Below, one piece after another: positions 57,626 through 64,000 of a stretch of 64,000 bases of DNA. Within the stretch, counting starts at the first letter, position 1. Every line of letters begins with the position of its first letter. The stretch covers positions 40,642-104,641 of the forward strand of contig NZ_JAFYHP010000015.1 in the NCBI RefSeq assembly GCF_017539065.1, written 5' to 3'. The translations under genes were made by a program, and so were the position numbers. The DNA comes from Methanobrevibacter sp. GTDB taxonomy: Archaea > Methanobacteriota > Methanobacteria > Methanobacteriales > Methanobacteriaceae. The notes beneath the pieces were generated by a model. That model did no database searches. It was given only the letters and a program-made list of their open reading frames with translations, and had not been told where the DNA came from.

Positions 57626-57948
57626 TTGGTGTTTTTACAGTGGAAATAATAATGTCTTTTTGAGCTATGTGTAGAAAAGGAAGCTATAAAACACATATTA
57701 AAGCTAATTGTCATTTAAATTGTCAGTTTATCAAATTAGAAAATTTCGGATAAGATCCAACTATGCCCCCAATTCGACATCATAGATTGTTTTACATTAA
57801 CAAGTTAATGGCCAACAATAGATAGTAACTTGCTAGGAATAAATAAGAGATAGCAAGCACCATATTTTCAACATACGGAATACAAATTCCTCCAATTTGA
57901 TTGGAGCGTTTTTAATAGAATGCTCTTTCCACTTCATAAAAACACCAA
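57626..57948 (+). mobile_element. M323 inverted-repeat element, copy C (MITE-like)
   Basis: Same 323-bp length as copy B, with left end TTGGTGTTTTTACAGTGG and matching right end. The internal hairpin is CTCCAAT (57890-57896) / ATTGGAG (57900-57906), where copy B has CTCCTA/TAGGAG, so both sides changed together. It sits between R1 copy 5 and the structured RNA copy C. Confidence 0.7.
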
Positions 57949-58108
57949 CAGTTATAGATTATTATATTAGTGTTTTAGAATTAGATATTTCGTCTTAAAA
58001 CTATTTATAATTTATTCTTTTTAAAAATAAACATTGATTTCAGAATGTAAAATTGTTTTCAGAATGAAATATTGCTTTAATTTGATAATAAGTGATAAAT
58101 GAAACATT

Positions 58109-58119
58109 TATATATATTG
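58109..58119 (+). promoter_or_regulatory. TATA box of structured RNA, copy C
   Basis: TTTATATATAT lies about 25-30 bases before the candidate RNA, as in copy B. Confidence 0.55.
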
Positions 58120-58135
58120 AGGTTCATAATATCAT

Positions 58136-58258
58136 ATAACATCTTAGGATGTTTGGTCAACACAATACAGACCAACAGTTATGTATGTTGAATGAGGATG
58201 TGTCGAAATTTGTTTAACAAATTTATCCTTATTCAATTTTTAAAATTCTATTTTTTAT
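58136..58258 (+). ncRNA. Candidate structured small RNA, copy C
   Basis: Second copy. Hairpin 1: AACATC (58138-58143) / GATGTT (58148-58153), with a different loop. Hairpin 2: TTGGTC (58153-58158) / GACCAA (58170-58175). Helix 3: 58188-58199 with 58225-58236, 12 pairs, with the same capping hairpin AAATTTG (58206-58212) / CAAATTT (58218-58224). Compared with copy B, changes in helix 3 exchange G-U and A-U pairs without breaking the helix. It ends in a T-rich tail about 95 bases before the DUF1847 gene. Confidence 0.6.
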
Positions 58259-58352
58259 ATTCTTCAATAAGATTTGTCAAAAGATTGTATAATATTATTT
58301 TAGTAAAAAATGAAATAATAAAATAAGAAACAACTCATTAAGGAAAAATATC

Positions 58353-58982
58353 ATGAAAAAATACTCCTGCAGCAAGTGTCGAATTATAAACTGCAAACAT
58401 CAAGATAAGGAATATCCCAAATTCTGTCCAACAAAAGAATTAACGAATGATGAAATAATTGAAATTGAAAAACTCTACAATGAAGACAACAACAAGGAAA
58501 TATCACGGATATCCGCAGAAATAGAAGAAGAGTTCTACTGCAAATACACCAGAGTAGAGGAAATAATAGAATTTGCCAAAAGACTAAAAATGAATAAGAT
58601 CGGAATAGCTGCATGTGTAGGACTGATGGAAGAAAGCAGAACATTTGCAGAAATCCTCGCCAAACATAACTTTGAAGTATATTCTGTAGCGTGTAAAGTA
58701 GGGGCAATGAAAAAAACAGAAATAACCGGAATAAATGAAGAAAAAACAACTGTAACCGGAAATGTAATGTGCAATCCGATATTGCAGGCAAAAATTCTGA
58801 ACAAGGAAAAAACAGACCTTAACGTGATAATTGGATTATGCGTGGGACATGACAGTCTATTTTATAAATATTCGGATGCTTTATGCACAACTCTCGTAAC
58901 AAAAGACAAAGTGCTCGCACACAATCCTGTAGGAGCATTATACCAAACAAACACATATTATAAAAAGCTAATGAATGATTAA
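58353..58982 (+). CDS. DUF1847 metal-binding protein
   Basis: A 209-residue protein with a Cys-rich start (CSKCRIINCKHQ...FCPT), a central KIGIAACVGLMEE segment and late GLCVGHDSLF and LVTKDKVLAHNP; these are the marks of DUF1847, a Cys-rich family common in anaerobes, probably binding a metal or iron-sulfur cluster. AAGGA precedes the start. It is divergent in function from but close to the DUF134/ferredoxin operon downstream. Confidence 0.85.
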   Translation: MKKYSCSKCRIINCKHQDKEYPKFCPTKELTNDEIIEIEKLYNEDNNKEISRISAEIEEEFYCKYTRVEEIIEFAKRLKMNKIGIAACVGLMEESRTFAEILAKHNFEVYSVACKVGAMKKTEITGINEEKTTVTGNVMCNPILQAKILNKEKTDLNVIIGLCVGHDSLFYKYSDALCTTLVTKDKVLAHNPVGALYQTNTYYKKLMND

Positions 58983-59056
58983 GAAATGTATTAATTATAG
59001 AAAAATAAGTTATGATGCTTTCAGTAAAAAAAGAGATAAAAGAATGATTTGAAGTT

Positions 59057-59236
59057 TCATTCTATTGTGATGCATTCATTTGGACATATGTCGACACATG
59101 TCTCACAGTAACTGCATTCATCCGGTTCATTGACGGTCAATTTGCCGCCTTCAAGAATTAAGACTTCCATCGGACAGACGTCTGTGCAGTCACCACAATT
59201 ATCGCATTTGCTGGTGTCAATTGTAATGTCAGCCAT
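59057..59236 (-). CDS. 2[4Fe-4S] ferredoxin
   Basis: A 59-residue ferredoxin. Two CxxCxxCxxxCP motifs are complete: Cys11, 14, 17, 21 and Cys41, 44, 47, 51, for two [4Fe-4S] clusters. Its GGGAGG site is strong. It is the third gene of a minus-strand run with the zinc-ribbon protein and DUF134 protein, so electron transfer linked to these is likely (inference). Confidence 0.92.
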   Translation of the reverse strand: MADITIDTSKCDNCGDCTDVCPMEVLILEGGKLTVNEPDECSYCETCVDICPNECITIE

Positions 59237-59275
59237 TTTTTTAACCTCCCAAATAATAAAAAATGAGTATGTTTT

Positions 59276-59563
59276 TTAGCATACTCTATGTCCGCAGCAT
59301 TTTTCAGGGTCGTGTGGGATATTTGGGTCATGGTGGTCAGGGTATGGTTTTCCGCATGTCAGTGGCCCTCTTCCACGTGCAGATCCGCAGCATCCTCCCA
59401 TCCTTTTGTTGTGGTTTAGTATTGAATCGATATCCAGATCTTTTACTTCTCCCAGATATTCGATGGTTGTGCTGTGGCATTTTGGACACATTGTATGTTC
59501 GCCATTCAATGTTATCCAGTTGAAGCCACATTCTTTACATACATATTCTAAATTGTCAGCCAT
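59276..59563 (-). CDS. Cys/His-rich zinc-ribbon protein
   Basis: A 95-residue protein. The first half is a zinc ribbon (CKECGFNWI...CPKCHS), and the tail is Gly/Cys/His-rich (GGCCGSARGRGPLTCGKPYP, then PHDPEKCCGHRVC), suggesting metal binding or transfer. AGGAGATG precedes the ATG. It lies between the DUF134 gene and the ferredoxin gene. Confidence 0.75.
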   Translation of the reverse strand: MADNLEYVCKECGFNWITLNGEHTMCPKCHSTTIEYLGEVKDLDIDSILNHNKRMGGCCGSARGRGPLTCGKPYPDHHDPNIPHDPEKCCGHRVC

Positions 59564-59584
59564 TTTAATTCATCTCCTAATATA

Positions 59585-60112
59585 TTAAATGTTGCATAAT
59601 CCCCTTCCCTGAAGTGGTGAACCGCATTCAGGGCATGTTTTTGTTCTGCATGGAACTCCTCTAATTTTTGGTTCGCTGTAACCGCAATTAGGGCAGCTGC
59701 ATGTGTCATTTGACATTTTGCCTCTTCTGTTATTTGCGTTTAGTTTGCGAATGTTTGTTGATTTGCAGTCTGGACATTCTTCATATTCCTTTTCTGGATT
59801 TGACCATTGAAAACCACAATCTTCGCATAAATACTTGTTTGGATCAATCATTGTATCACCTTTGACAATAACTATTGGTCGGCCTTCAATTAGAGATGTA
59901 GCCAGTTTGTTTCTTGCGGAATTAAGAATTCTGTGAAATGTTGATTGTGAAATTCCCATGAATTCTGCAGATTCAGTTTGTTTTATGTTATGATAATCTT
60001 TGAATCTGATTGCTTCAAACTCATCTACAGACAGTTCGATAGGATTTATATTTTTTTTCAACTCGTGCCTGTGGCATGTAACTACTCTTCTCATTCTTTT
60101 AGGTCTTACCAT
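59585..60112 (-). CDS. DUF134 DNA-binding protein with C-terminal zinc ribbons
   Basis: A 175-residue fusion. Residues ~1-95 are the DUF134 helix-turn-helix domain (LSVDEFEAIRFKDYHNIKQ, FMGISQSTFHRILNSARNKL), a predicted transcription regulator often found beside Fe-S or FeMo-cofactor-like genes. The remainder holds a zinc ribbon (CEDCGFQWS...CPDCKS) and a second CPNCGYSEPKIRGVPCRTKT...CPECG. It heads the operon, so it may autoregulate. GGGGAG precedes its ATG. Confidence 0.85.
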   Translation of the reverse strand: MVRPKRMRRVVTCHRHELKKNINPIELSVDEFEAIRFKDYHNIKQTESAEFMGISQSTFHRILNSARNKLATSLIEGRPIVIVKGDTMIDPNKYLCEDCGFQWSNPEKEYEECPDCKSTNIRKLNANNRRGKMSNDTCSCPNCGYSEPKIRGVPCRTKTCPECGSPLQGRGLCNI

Positions 60113-60441
60113 ATTTTTCTCCCCAAATGTGTCTTCAGGTATTATGAATATATATTCATAACTATTATATAAATGTTGCCATGAATCACAAAATTATGTA
60201 GGATGCATCTATTGCATACGTAATTCTTGGTAGTGATGAATGTAAATCGAAAGTAATTTCACAACTATTATTTTAATGAAATGCATTTAACATTAACTTC
60301 AAGGGTATTAAAAATAGATTTGCTTTTCAACTATGCATATACACCAACTACTTTTCAAAAGTAGGCTTCCTTAAAAATTGATGTTGTTACAGTTGATTTG
60401 GATTCAATTAGGGCATTTGGAGTAGTTGATGTCAATGAAAA
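60113..60441. other. Intergenic gap upstream of DUF134 operon
   Basis: No complete gene. TATA-like AATATATATTCATAA near 60147-60162 (either strand) could be the operon promoter. A protein-like plus-strand stretch near 60379-60447 reads VTVDLDSIRAFGVVDVNENY but has no start and runs into the antisense of the next gene; it may be a remnant. Confidence 0.25.
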
Positions 60442-60948
60442 CTATTTTTTCATTATCTTTTCAAATCTAAACATTTCCTCATCCCTCATAGGATGGTCTT
60501 TATCCCAATCCGGTTCGGGATTCTTTTCATTTAAAAATTCCACTATATGGAACCCCAATTTATTTACGTAAAAATGAATGTTTCTTTTATCAAAGTAAGG
60601 TGTGCATGTTTCCCATATTTTTGTATTTGGATATAAAGATTCTATTTCTTCCCATATCTTTTGTCCAATGCCTTTGTTTTGACTGGATGTGCTTACAAAT
60701 AAGAAACATAACTCATTGTGTTGTGTTTTTTCATTTATTTCAATGATAACACCACCCAACATGTCATGATTGCTTTTCATTGCATAAACATGAGTATTTT
60801 CTTTGTTTAAGCATTCATCAATGTCCTTTTCAGGCAAGATTAATTCTTCACATTTACCATAAACATTTTCGTAGCCATGTTGGAATGATTCTTGCAGTAA
60901 CCTTTTAAATTTAGGCAAATCTGCATCCTGCAATTCAATTAGTTCCAT
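60442..60948 (-). CDS. GNAT-family acetyltransferase
   Basis: A 168-residue GNAT protein. The acetyl-CoA motif A is SSQNKGIGQKIWEEIE (QxxGIG), followed by the conserved GFHIVEFLN region. Substrate unknown. The frame is open to 61026, but the family start fits the ATG at 60948; neither has a clear ribosome site. Confidence 0.8.
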   Translation of the reverse strand: MELIELQDADLPKFKRLLQESFQHGYENVYGKCEELILPEKDIDECLNKENTHVYAMKSNHDMLGGVIIEINEKTQHNELCFLFVSTSSQNKGIGQKIWEEIESLYPNTKIWETCTPYFDKRNIHFYVNKLGFHIVEFLNEKNPEPDWDKDHPMRDEEMFRFEKIMKK

Positions 60949-61104
60949 ATAATAATTTATATGATACCCTACGTTCAAATAGTTTTCATTGAAATACTCA
61001 ACAATAACATAATATACTGGAAACATAAAATATGAAATCCATTATTTATATTTAATAAATTATAAATATTTCAAACTCATTAATTAACTATGAGGTATTT
61101 AATC

Positions 61105-61497
61105 ATGGTTGAAGAAATAATTTTTAAGCCGATTGGTTATATTAAGTCCCCATATGAAGATGTAAAAAGCATGCCAAAATCAACTAGGGAGTCTGGAGAT
61201 GTAGAAGCCGAAATGATCATTAATGAGGAATACCTGGAAAGCATGTCCAGCATGAAAACAGGTGAAGAATATATGGTTTTATTCTATTTTCATAAATCTA
61301 AAGGATTTGAACAAAGAGTTCCTTTTAGGGGAAATGGTCCGATAAAAGGTTTGTTTTCAACTCATGCACCAAATAGGCCAAATCCTATAGGAGTCTCTAC
61401 AATCAAAATAAAGGAAATAAATGGAAATGTCATTAAGTTCACAGGAGTTGATATGTTAAATGGCACTCCAGTACTTGATATAAAAGACATTTTATGA
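61105..61497 (+). CDS. tRNA (t6A37) N6-methyltransferase, TrmO/TsaA family
   Basis: A 130-residue protein. IGYIKSPYEDVKSMPKST, GLFSTHAPNRPNPIGVS and GVDMLNGTPVLDIK are the TsaA/VirR signature. TrmO methylates t6A37 of tRNA-Thr in bacteria, and the archaeal homologs probably do likewise. ATG 61105 follows GAGGT; ATG 61090 is in frame but poorer. Confidence 0.88.
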   Translation: MVEEIIFKPIGYIKSPYEDVKSMPKSTRESGDVEAEMIINEEYLESMSSMKTGEEYMVLFYFHKSKGFEQRVPFRGNGPIKGLFSTHAPNRPNPIGVSTIKIKEINGNVIKFTGVDMLNGTPVLDIKDIL

Positions 61498-61580
61498 ATT
61501 GATTTTTATTTATTATTTCTTATTTTTTTAACTTTTTGCACTTTTTAATATTACATCCAGAAGGTCTATTCAGATATCCC

Positions 61581-61809
61581 AAATATAAAGTCAATATACA
61601 AAAAAAGCATACAAAATATAATGCTCTTTAGAAAAAAAGACCAAATTAATTCCTTAAAAAAATAATTATTTTTTAAAAATAGCAACACATTACGCTTAAT
61701 AATATTATCAAATAAGTTATATTAAGTTAATTGAATATAAACTTAATATTAGTAATTTGCAACTGAAATAAACCTAAAATAATATGAATTTTATTTTGCC
61801 CGTATACTA
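61581..61809 (+). repeat. R1 repeat, copy 6
   Basis: Full copy up to GCCCGTATACTA, where it stops matching the others and runs into the structured element at 61797-61943. The hairpin (TTAAAAAAATAATTATTTTTTAA, 61654-61676) is kept with a T/A-rich apex. Confidence 0.8.
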
Positions 61810-61943
61810 ACTCTCTTGAATCATTGCTAGAATACCCTTCGCTCCTCGAGTAACCCTCGAAACGGGCAGCCTATCCAATGCTGGGTTTCTCCTAATCATC
61901 GACAGTATCAACTTCCCTCATAAAAGGACCGTAGGCATTGGTC
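61797..61943 (-). ncRNA. Candidate structured RNA of unknown class
   Basis: Strongly structured, less AT-rich than its surroundings. Read from the minus strand: CCAATGC (61941-61935) pairs with GCATTGG (61881-61875), and TGCCCGT (61868-61862) pairs with ACGGGCA (61803-61797), giving two closed domains. A TCGAG/CTCGA stem (61846-61860 region) and AAACCC-type loop lie inside. I tested SRP RNA, RNase P RNA and tRNA by their conserved motifs and found none convincing. Strand is not certain; I chose minus because the downstream side of TFB faces it. Confidence 0.4.
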
Positions 61944-62143
61944 AAAAAATGATACGACAATAATATTTTATCAAAAATAATATTTAACATTTTTTAAAAA
62001 AAAAGAATAGAACACCAAGATTGAATCTTGATGTGTGTTTCAGTTCCCCAGGTGAATTAATTATGTAGCATTACTCCAAATCGAATGTTTTCAAGAGTAA
62101 CTTGAACAAGGCGATGAAAATTTAAAATAAAAAAAATGAAATT
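61944..62143. other. Intergenic gap downstream of TFB
   Basis: About 200 AT-rich bases with no ORF. The palindromic CACCAAGATTGAATCTTGATGTG at about 62013-62035 makes a 9-bp stem with a short loop and may act as a terminator for the minus-strand TFB transcript or as a processing site. Confidence 0.4.
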
Positions 62144-63112
62144 TTAGATAACAACATTGACCTTTTCAGATAATTCTTTGTATCTATTTCTGATAGTAAC
62201 CTCTGTTACTCCTGCAACATTTGCAATTTCGCTTTGGGTTTTTCTCTCACCAAGTAGAACTGCTGCAATATATAATGCTGCTGCAGCAACACCTGTAGGT
62301 CCTCTGCCTGAGCTTAAGCCTTTTTCATTTGCTTTATTGATAATTTCGACTGCTTTAGCTTGAGTTTCACCGGATAATCCTAATTTGCTTCCGAACCTTG
62401 AGATATAATCCGCCGGAGATGTGGGCTTTAACTTAATACCCAATTCCCTACATAGGAATCTGTGATTCTTTCCAATCTGCTTTTTAGAAACATTAGACAC
62501 TTCTGAAATTTCATCCAGAGTACGTGGAATATTGCAGCGTCTGCAAGAGGTATAAATTGAAGTGGCAACCATGCCTTCAATGCTCCTTCCACGAATAAGT
62601 TGCTTTTTAGCAGCATTTCTGTAAATCCATGAAGAATCTTCCCTTACGGTTTTCGGAATGCCCAATTTTGAAGAATAACGATGAAGCGTACTTAATGCAA
62701 GAGCAAGATTTCTTTCACGAGCATTGGCAATTCTGGCCCTCTTATTCAGAATTCTTATACGATTCAATTGAGCACTATTTTCGGAAAGGCTACGTCCATT
62801 AGAGTCAACATTTCTCCAATCAATGATGGTAGCCAAACCTTTATCAGAAATCGCATAAGTTGAAGGTGCACCGGTTCTGGCACGCCTGTCCCTTTGTTCA
62901 TGATCAAAAGCCCTCCATTCAGGACCTTGGTCTATTTGAAATTCGTCCAAAACTGTGGAACATTTACCGCAAAAGACTTCAGCCCTTTGTGTGTCTTCAC
63001 GTATGTCAGTTGAATTACAGACAGGACATCGCTGATGTACATCTTCAGCAAGAATACTTTTTTGTTTAAATTCCCTAATGGGAACAGTGGCTTTGGTTGT
63101 TATATTATCATC
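62144..63112 (-). CDS. Transcription initiation factor TFB (start codon unclear)
   Basis: Archaeal TFB, the TFIIB homolog that recruits RNA polymerase to TATA/TBP. From a TTG at 62950 the frame gives the core (IDQGPEWRAFD, then two cyclin folds with the C-terminal recognition helix). In the same frame upstream, residues up to the 63112 codon encode the N-terminal zinc ribbon (RCPVCNSTD...CGKCSTVLDE), so the real protein is about 320 residues. No ATG, GTG or TTG lies between the in-frame TAG at 63119-63121 and the ribbon. The gene is downstream of an rRNA operon and not co-directional with any neighbour gene except the 5S genes. Confidence 0.9.
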   Translation of the reverse strand, partial: DDNITTKATVPIREFKQKSILAEDVHQRCPVCNSTDIREDTQRAEVFCGKCSTVLDEFQIDQGPEWRAFDHEQRDRRARTGAPSTYAISDKGLATIIDWRNVDSNGRSLSENSAQLNRIRILNKRARIANARERNLALALSTLHRYSSKLGIPKTVREDSSWIYRNAAKKQLIRGRSIEGMVATSIYTSCRRCNIPRTLDEISEVSNVSKKQIGKNHRFLCRELGIKLKPTSPADYISRFGSKLGLSGETQAKAVEIINKANEKGLSSGRGPTGVAAAALYIAAVLLGERKTQSEIANVAGVTEVTIRNRYKELSEKVNVVI

Positions 63113-63119
63113 CCCCCCC
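63112..63119 (-). other. Eight-G tract at the TFB 5' end
   Basis: Minus-strand AGGGGGGGGATGATAATATA. The run is next to an ATG (63111-63109) in another frame that meets TAA after two codons. Its position just before the zinc-ribbon frame makes it the likely ribosome site or a slippage point. Confidence 0.6.
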
Positions 63120-63140
63120 TAAAGGATCGTGGATTAAATC

Positions 63141-63150
63141 CAAATATAAG
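63141..63150 (-). promoter_or_regulatory. TATA box of TFB gene
   Basis: Minus-strand CTTATATTTG. With the usual spacing of ~25 bases, transcription would start about 63121, at the G tract, leaving almost no leader before the open frame. Confidence 0.5.
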
Positions 63151-63278
63151 TTTTCGACAAACTAGGACTAATTAATAAAGGATAAAAAAAAGTTTAATTA
63201 GTCAATACATACATTATAAGTTTTTTAACGGGTGGTTGTATAAATTCTAGGTACGGTGTGATATTATAATATAATGAG

Positions 63279-63392
<114 letters not shown>

Positions 63393-63431
63393 AACTCATT
63401 ATGTTATGAGAATGATAATTGAGGAATGATT

Positions 63432-63441
63432 TGTATATAAA
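63432..63441 (-). promoter_or_regulatory. Possible TATA box between the two 5S genes
   Basis: Minus-strand TTTTATATAC-type stretch lies about 40 bases upstream of the first 5S copy, suggesting separate transcription of that copy. Confidence 0.4.
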
Positions 63442-63444
63442 AGG

Positions 63445-63558
<114 letters not shown>

Positions 63559-63692
63559 TACCTATAATATACAAACCAAATGAAAATGATAATGAATATT
63601 AGTGCAACTTTCACCCTTACTGTTAACACCTAACCAAATTATTATTAAACTATACATTATTTTTCAAATGTATATGTTTACTAACAATTAAA

Positions 63693-64000
<308 letters not shown>

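Noticed and set aside
60379..60447. Protein-like plus-strand stretch in the gap before the GNAT gene
   Set aside because: No start codon and it continues into antisense of a real gene; too weak to call a pseudogene.
45637..61809. R1 copies as a CRISPR array or leader
   Set aside because: Copies are about 230-255 bp, irregularly spaced over 16 kb, with no short regular repeats or spacers.
61797..61943. RNase P RNA or SRP RNA
   Set aside because: Only a partial likeness to the RNase P GAGGAAAGUC box; other conserved motifs and the expected length (over 250 nt) are missing.
62144..62950. TFB as a 268-residue protein starting at TTG 62950
   Set aside because: The zinc ribbon is encoded in frame just upstream, so this start would remove a required domain.

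Overview
The window looks like a chromosomal segment of a low-GC methanogenic archaeon of the order Methanobacteriales, most likely Methanobrevibacter or a close relative. Supporting genes are an archaeal replicative MCM helicase, aIF2-beta, an NMD3-type protein, TFB, NucS, archaeal-type TyrRS, the archaeal purine enzyme PurP, and a secreted adhesin-like protein with a papain-type domain of the kind known from gut Methanobacteriales. The assignment rests on gene content and AT-rich intergenic DNA, not on a database search.

Layout. 1-7 kb: pyrimidine/arginine precursor genes carA-carB (minus; carB runs off the left edge), a SNF2 helicase, and NAD genes nadC and nadA around RNase Z and a small MscS channel. 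7-9.3 kb: two homoserine-acetyltransferase-like alpha/beta hydrolases flanking a small protein; one paralog has lost its whole catalytic triad. 9.4-25.5 kb: information-processing and housekeeping genes (nucS, an Lhr-type helicase, purP, rlmE, mcm, aIF2-beta, nmd3, tyrS). 25.5-37.5 kb: a potassium channel, tmk, two tandem U32 peptidase-family proteins, a SstT-like symporter, a MutS-like ATPase, a dCMP deaminase and a CDF metal transporter. 37.7-45.6 kb: envelope genes, including the 1205-residue C1-peptidase adhesin, a SpoIIM-like protein, a DUF4013-like protein, an acyltransferase and an esterase.

45.6-62 kb is an accessory region. Gene density falls and the gaps hold several repeat families: an approximately 230-255 bp element (called R1 here; five near-full copies and one fragment, all in the same orientation), a 323-bp element with terminal inverted repeats (called M323 here; two full copies, one truncated, one end fragment), and two copies of a candidate structured RNA with its own TATA box and base-paired helices conserved despite sequence change. 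Cargo here includes an ABC exporter, a zeta-toxin-like ATPase with a small partner, a transglutaminase-fold protein, an HXXEE membrane protein, an LtrA protein, DUF1847, and a DUF134 / zinc-ribbon / ferredoxin operon.

Right edge: a TFB gene whose zinc-ribbon reading frame has no conventional start codon, then, on the minus strand, two tandem 5S rRNA genes and the 3' end of a 23S rRNA gene that runs off the window. I found no tRNA genes and no CRISPR array.
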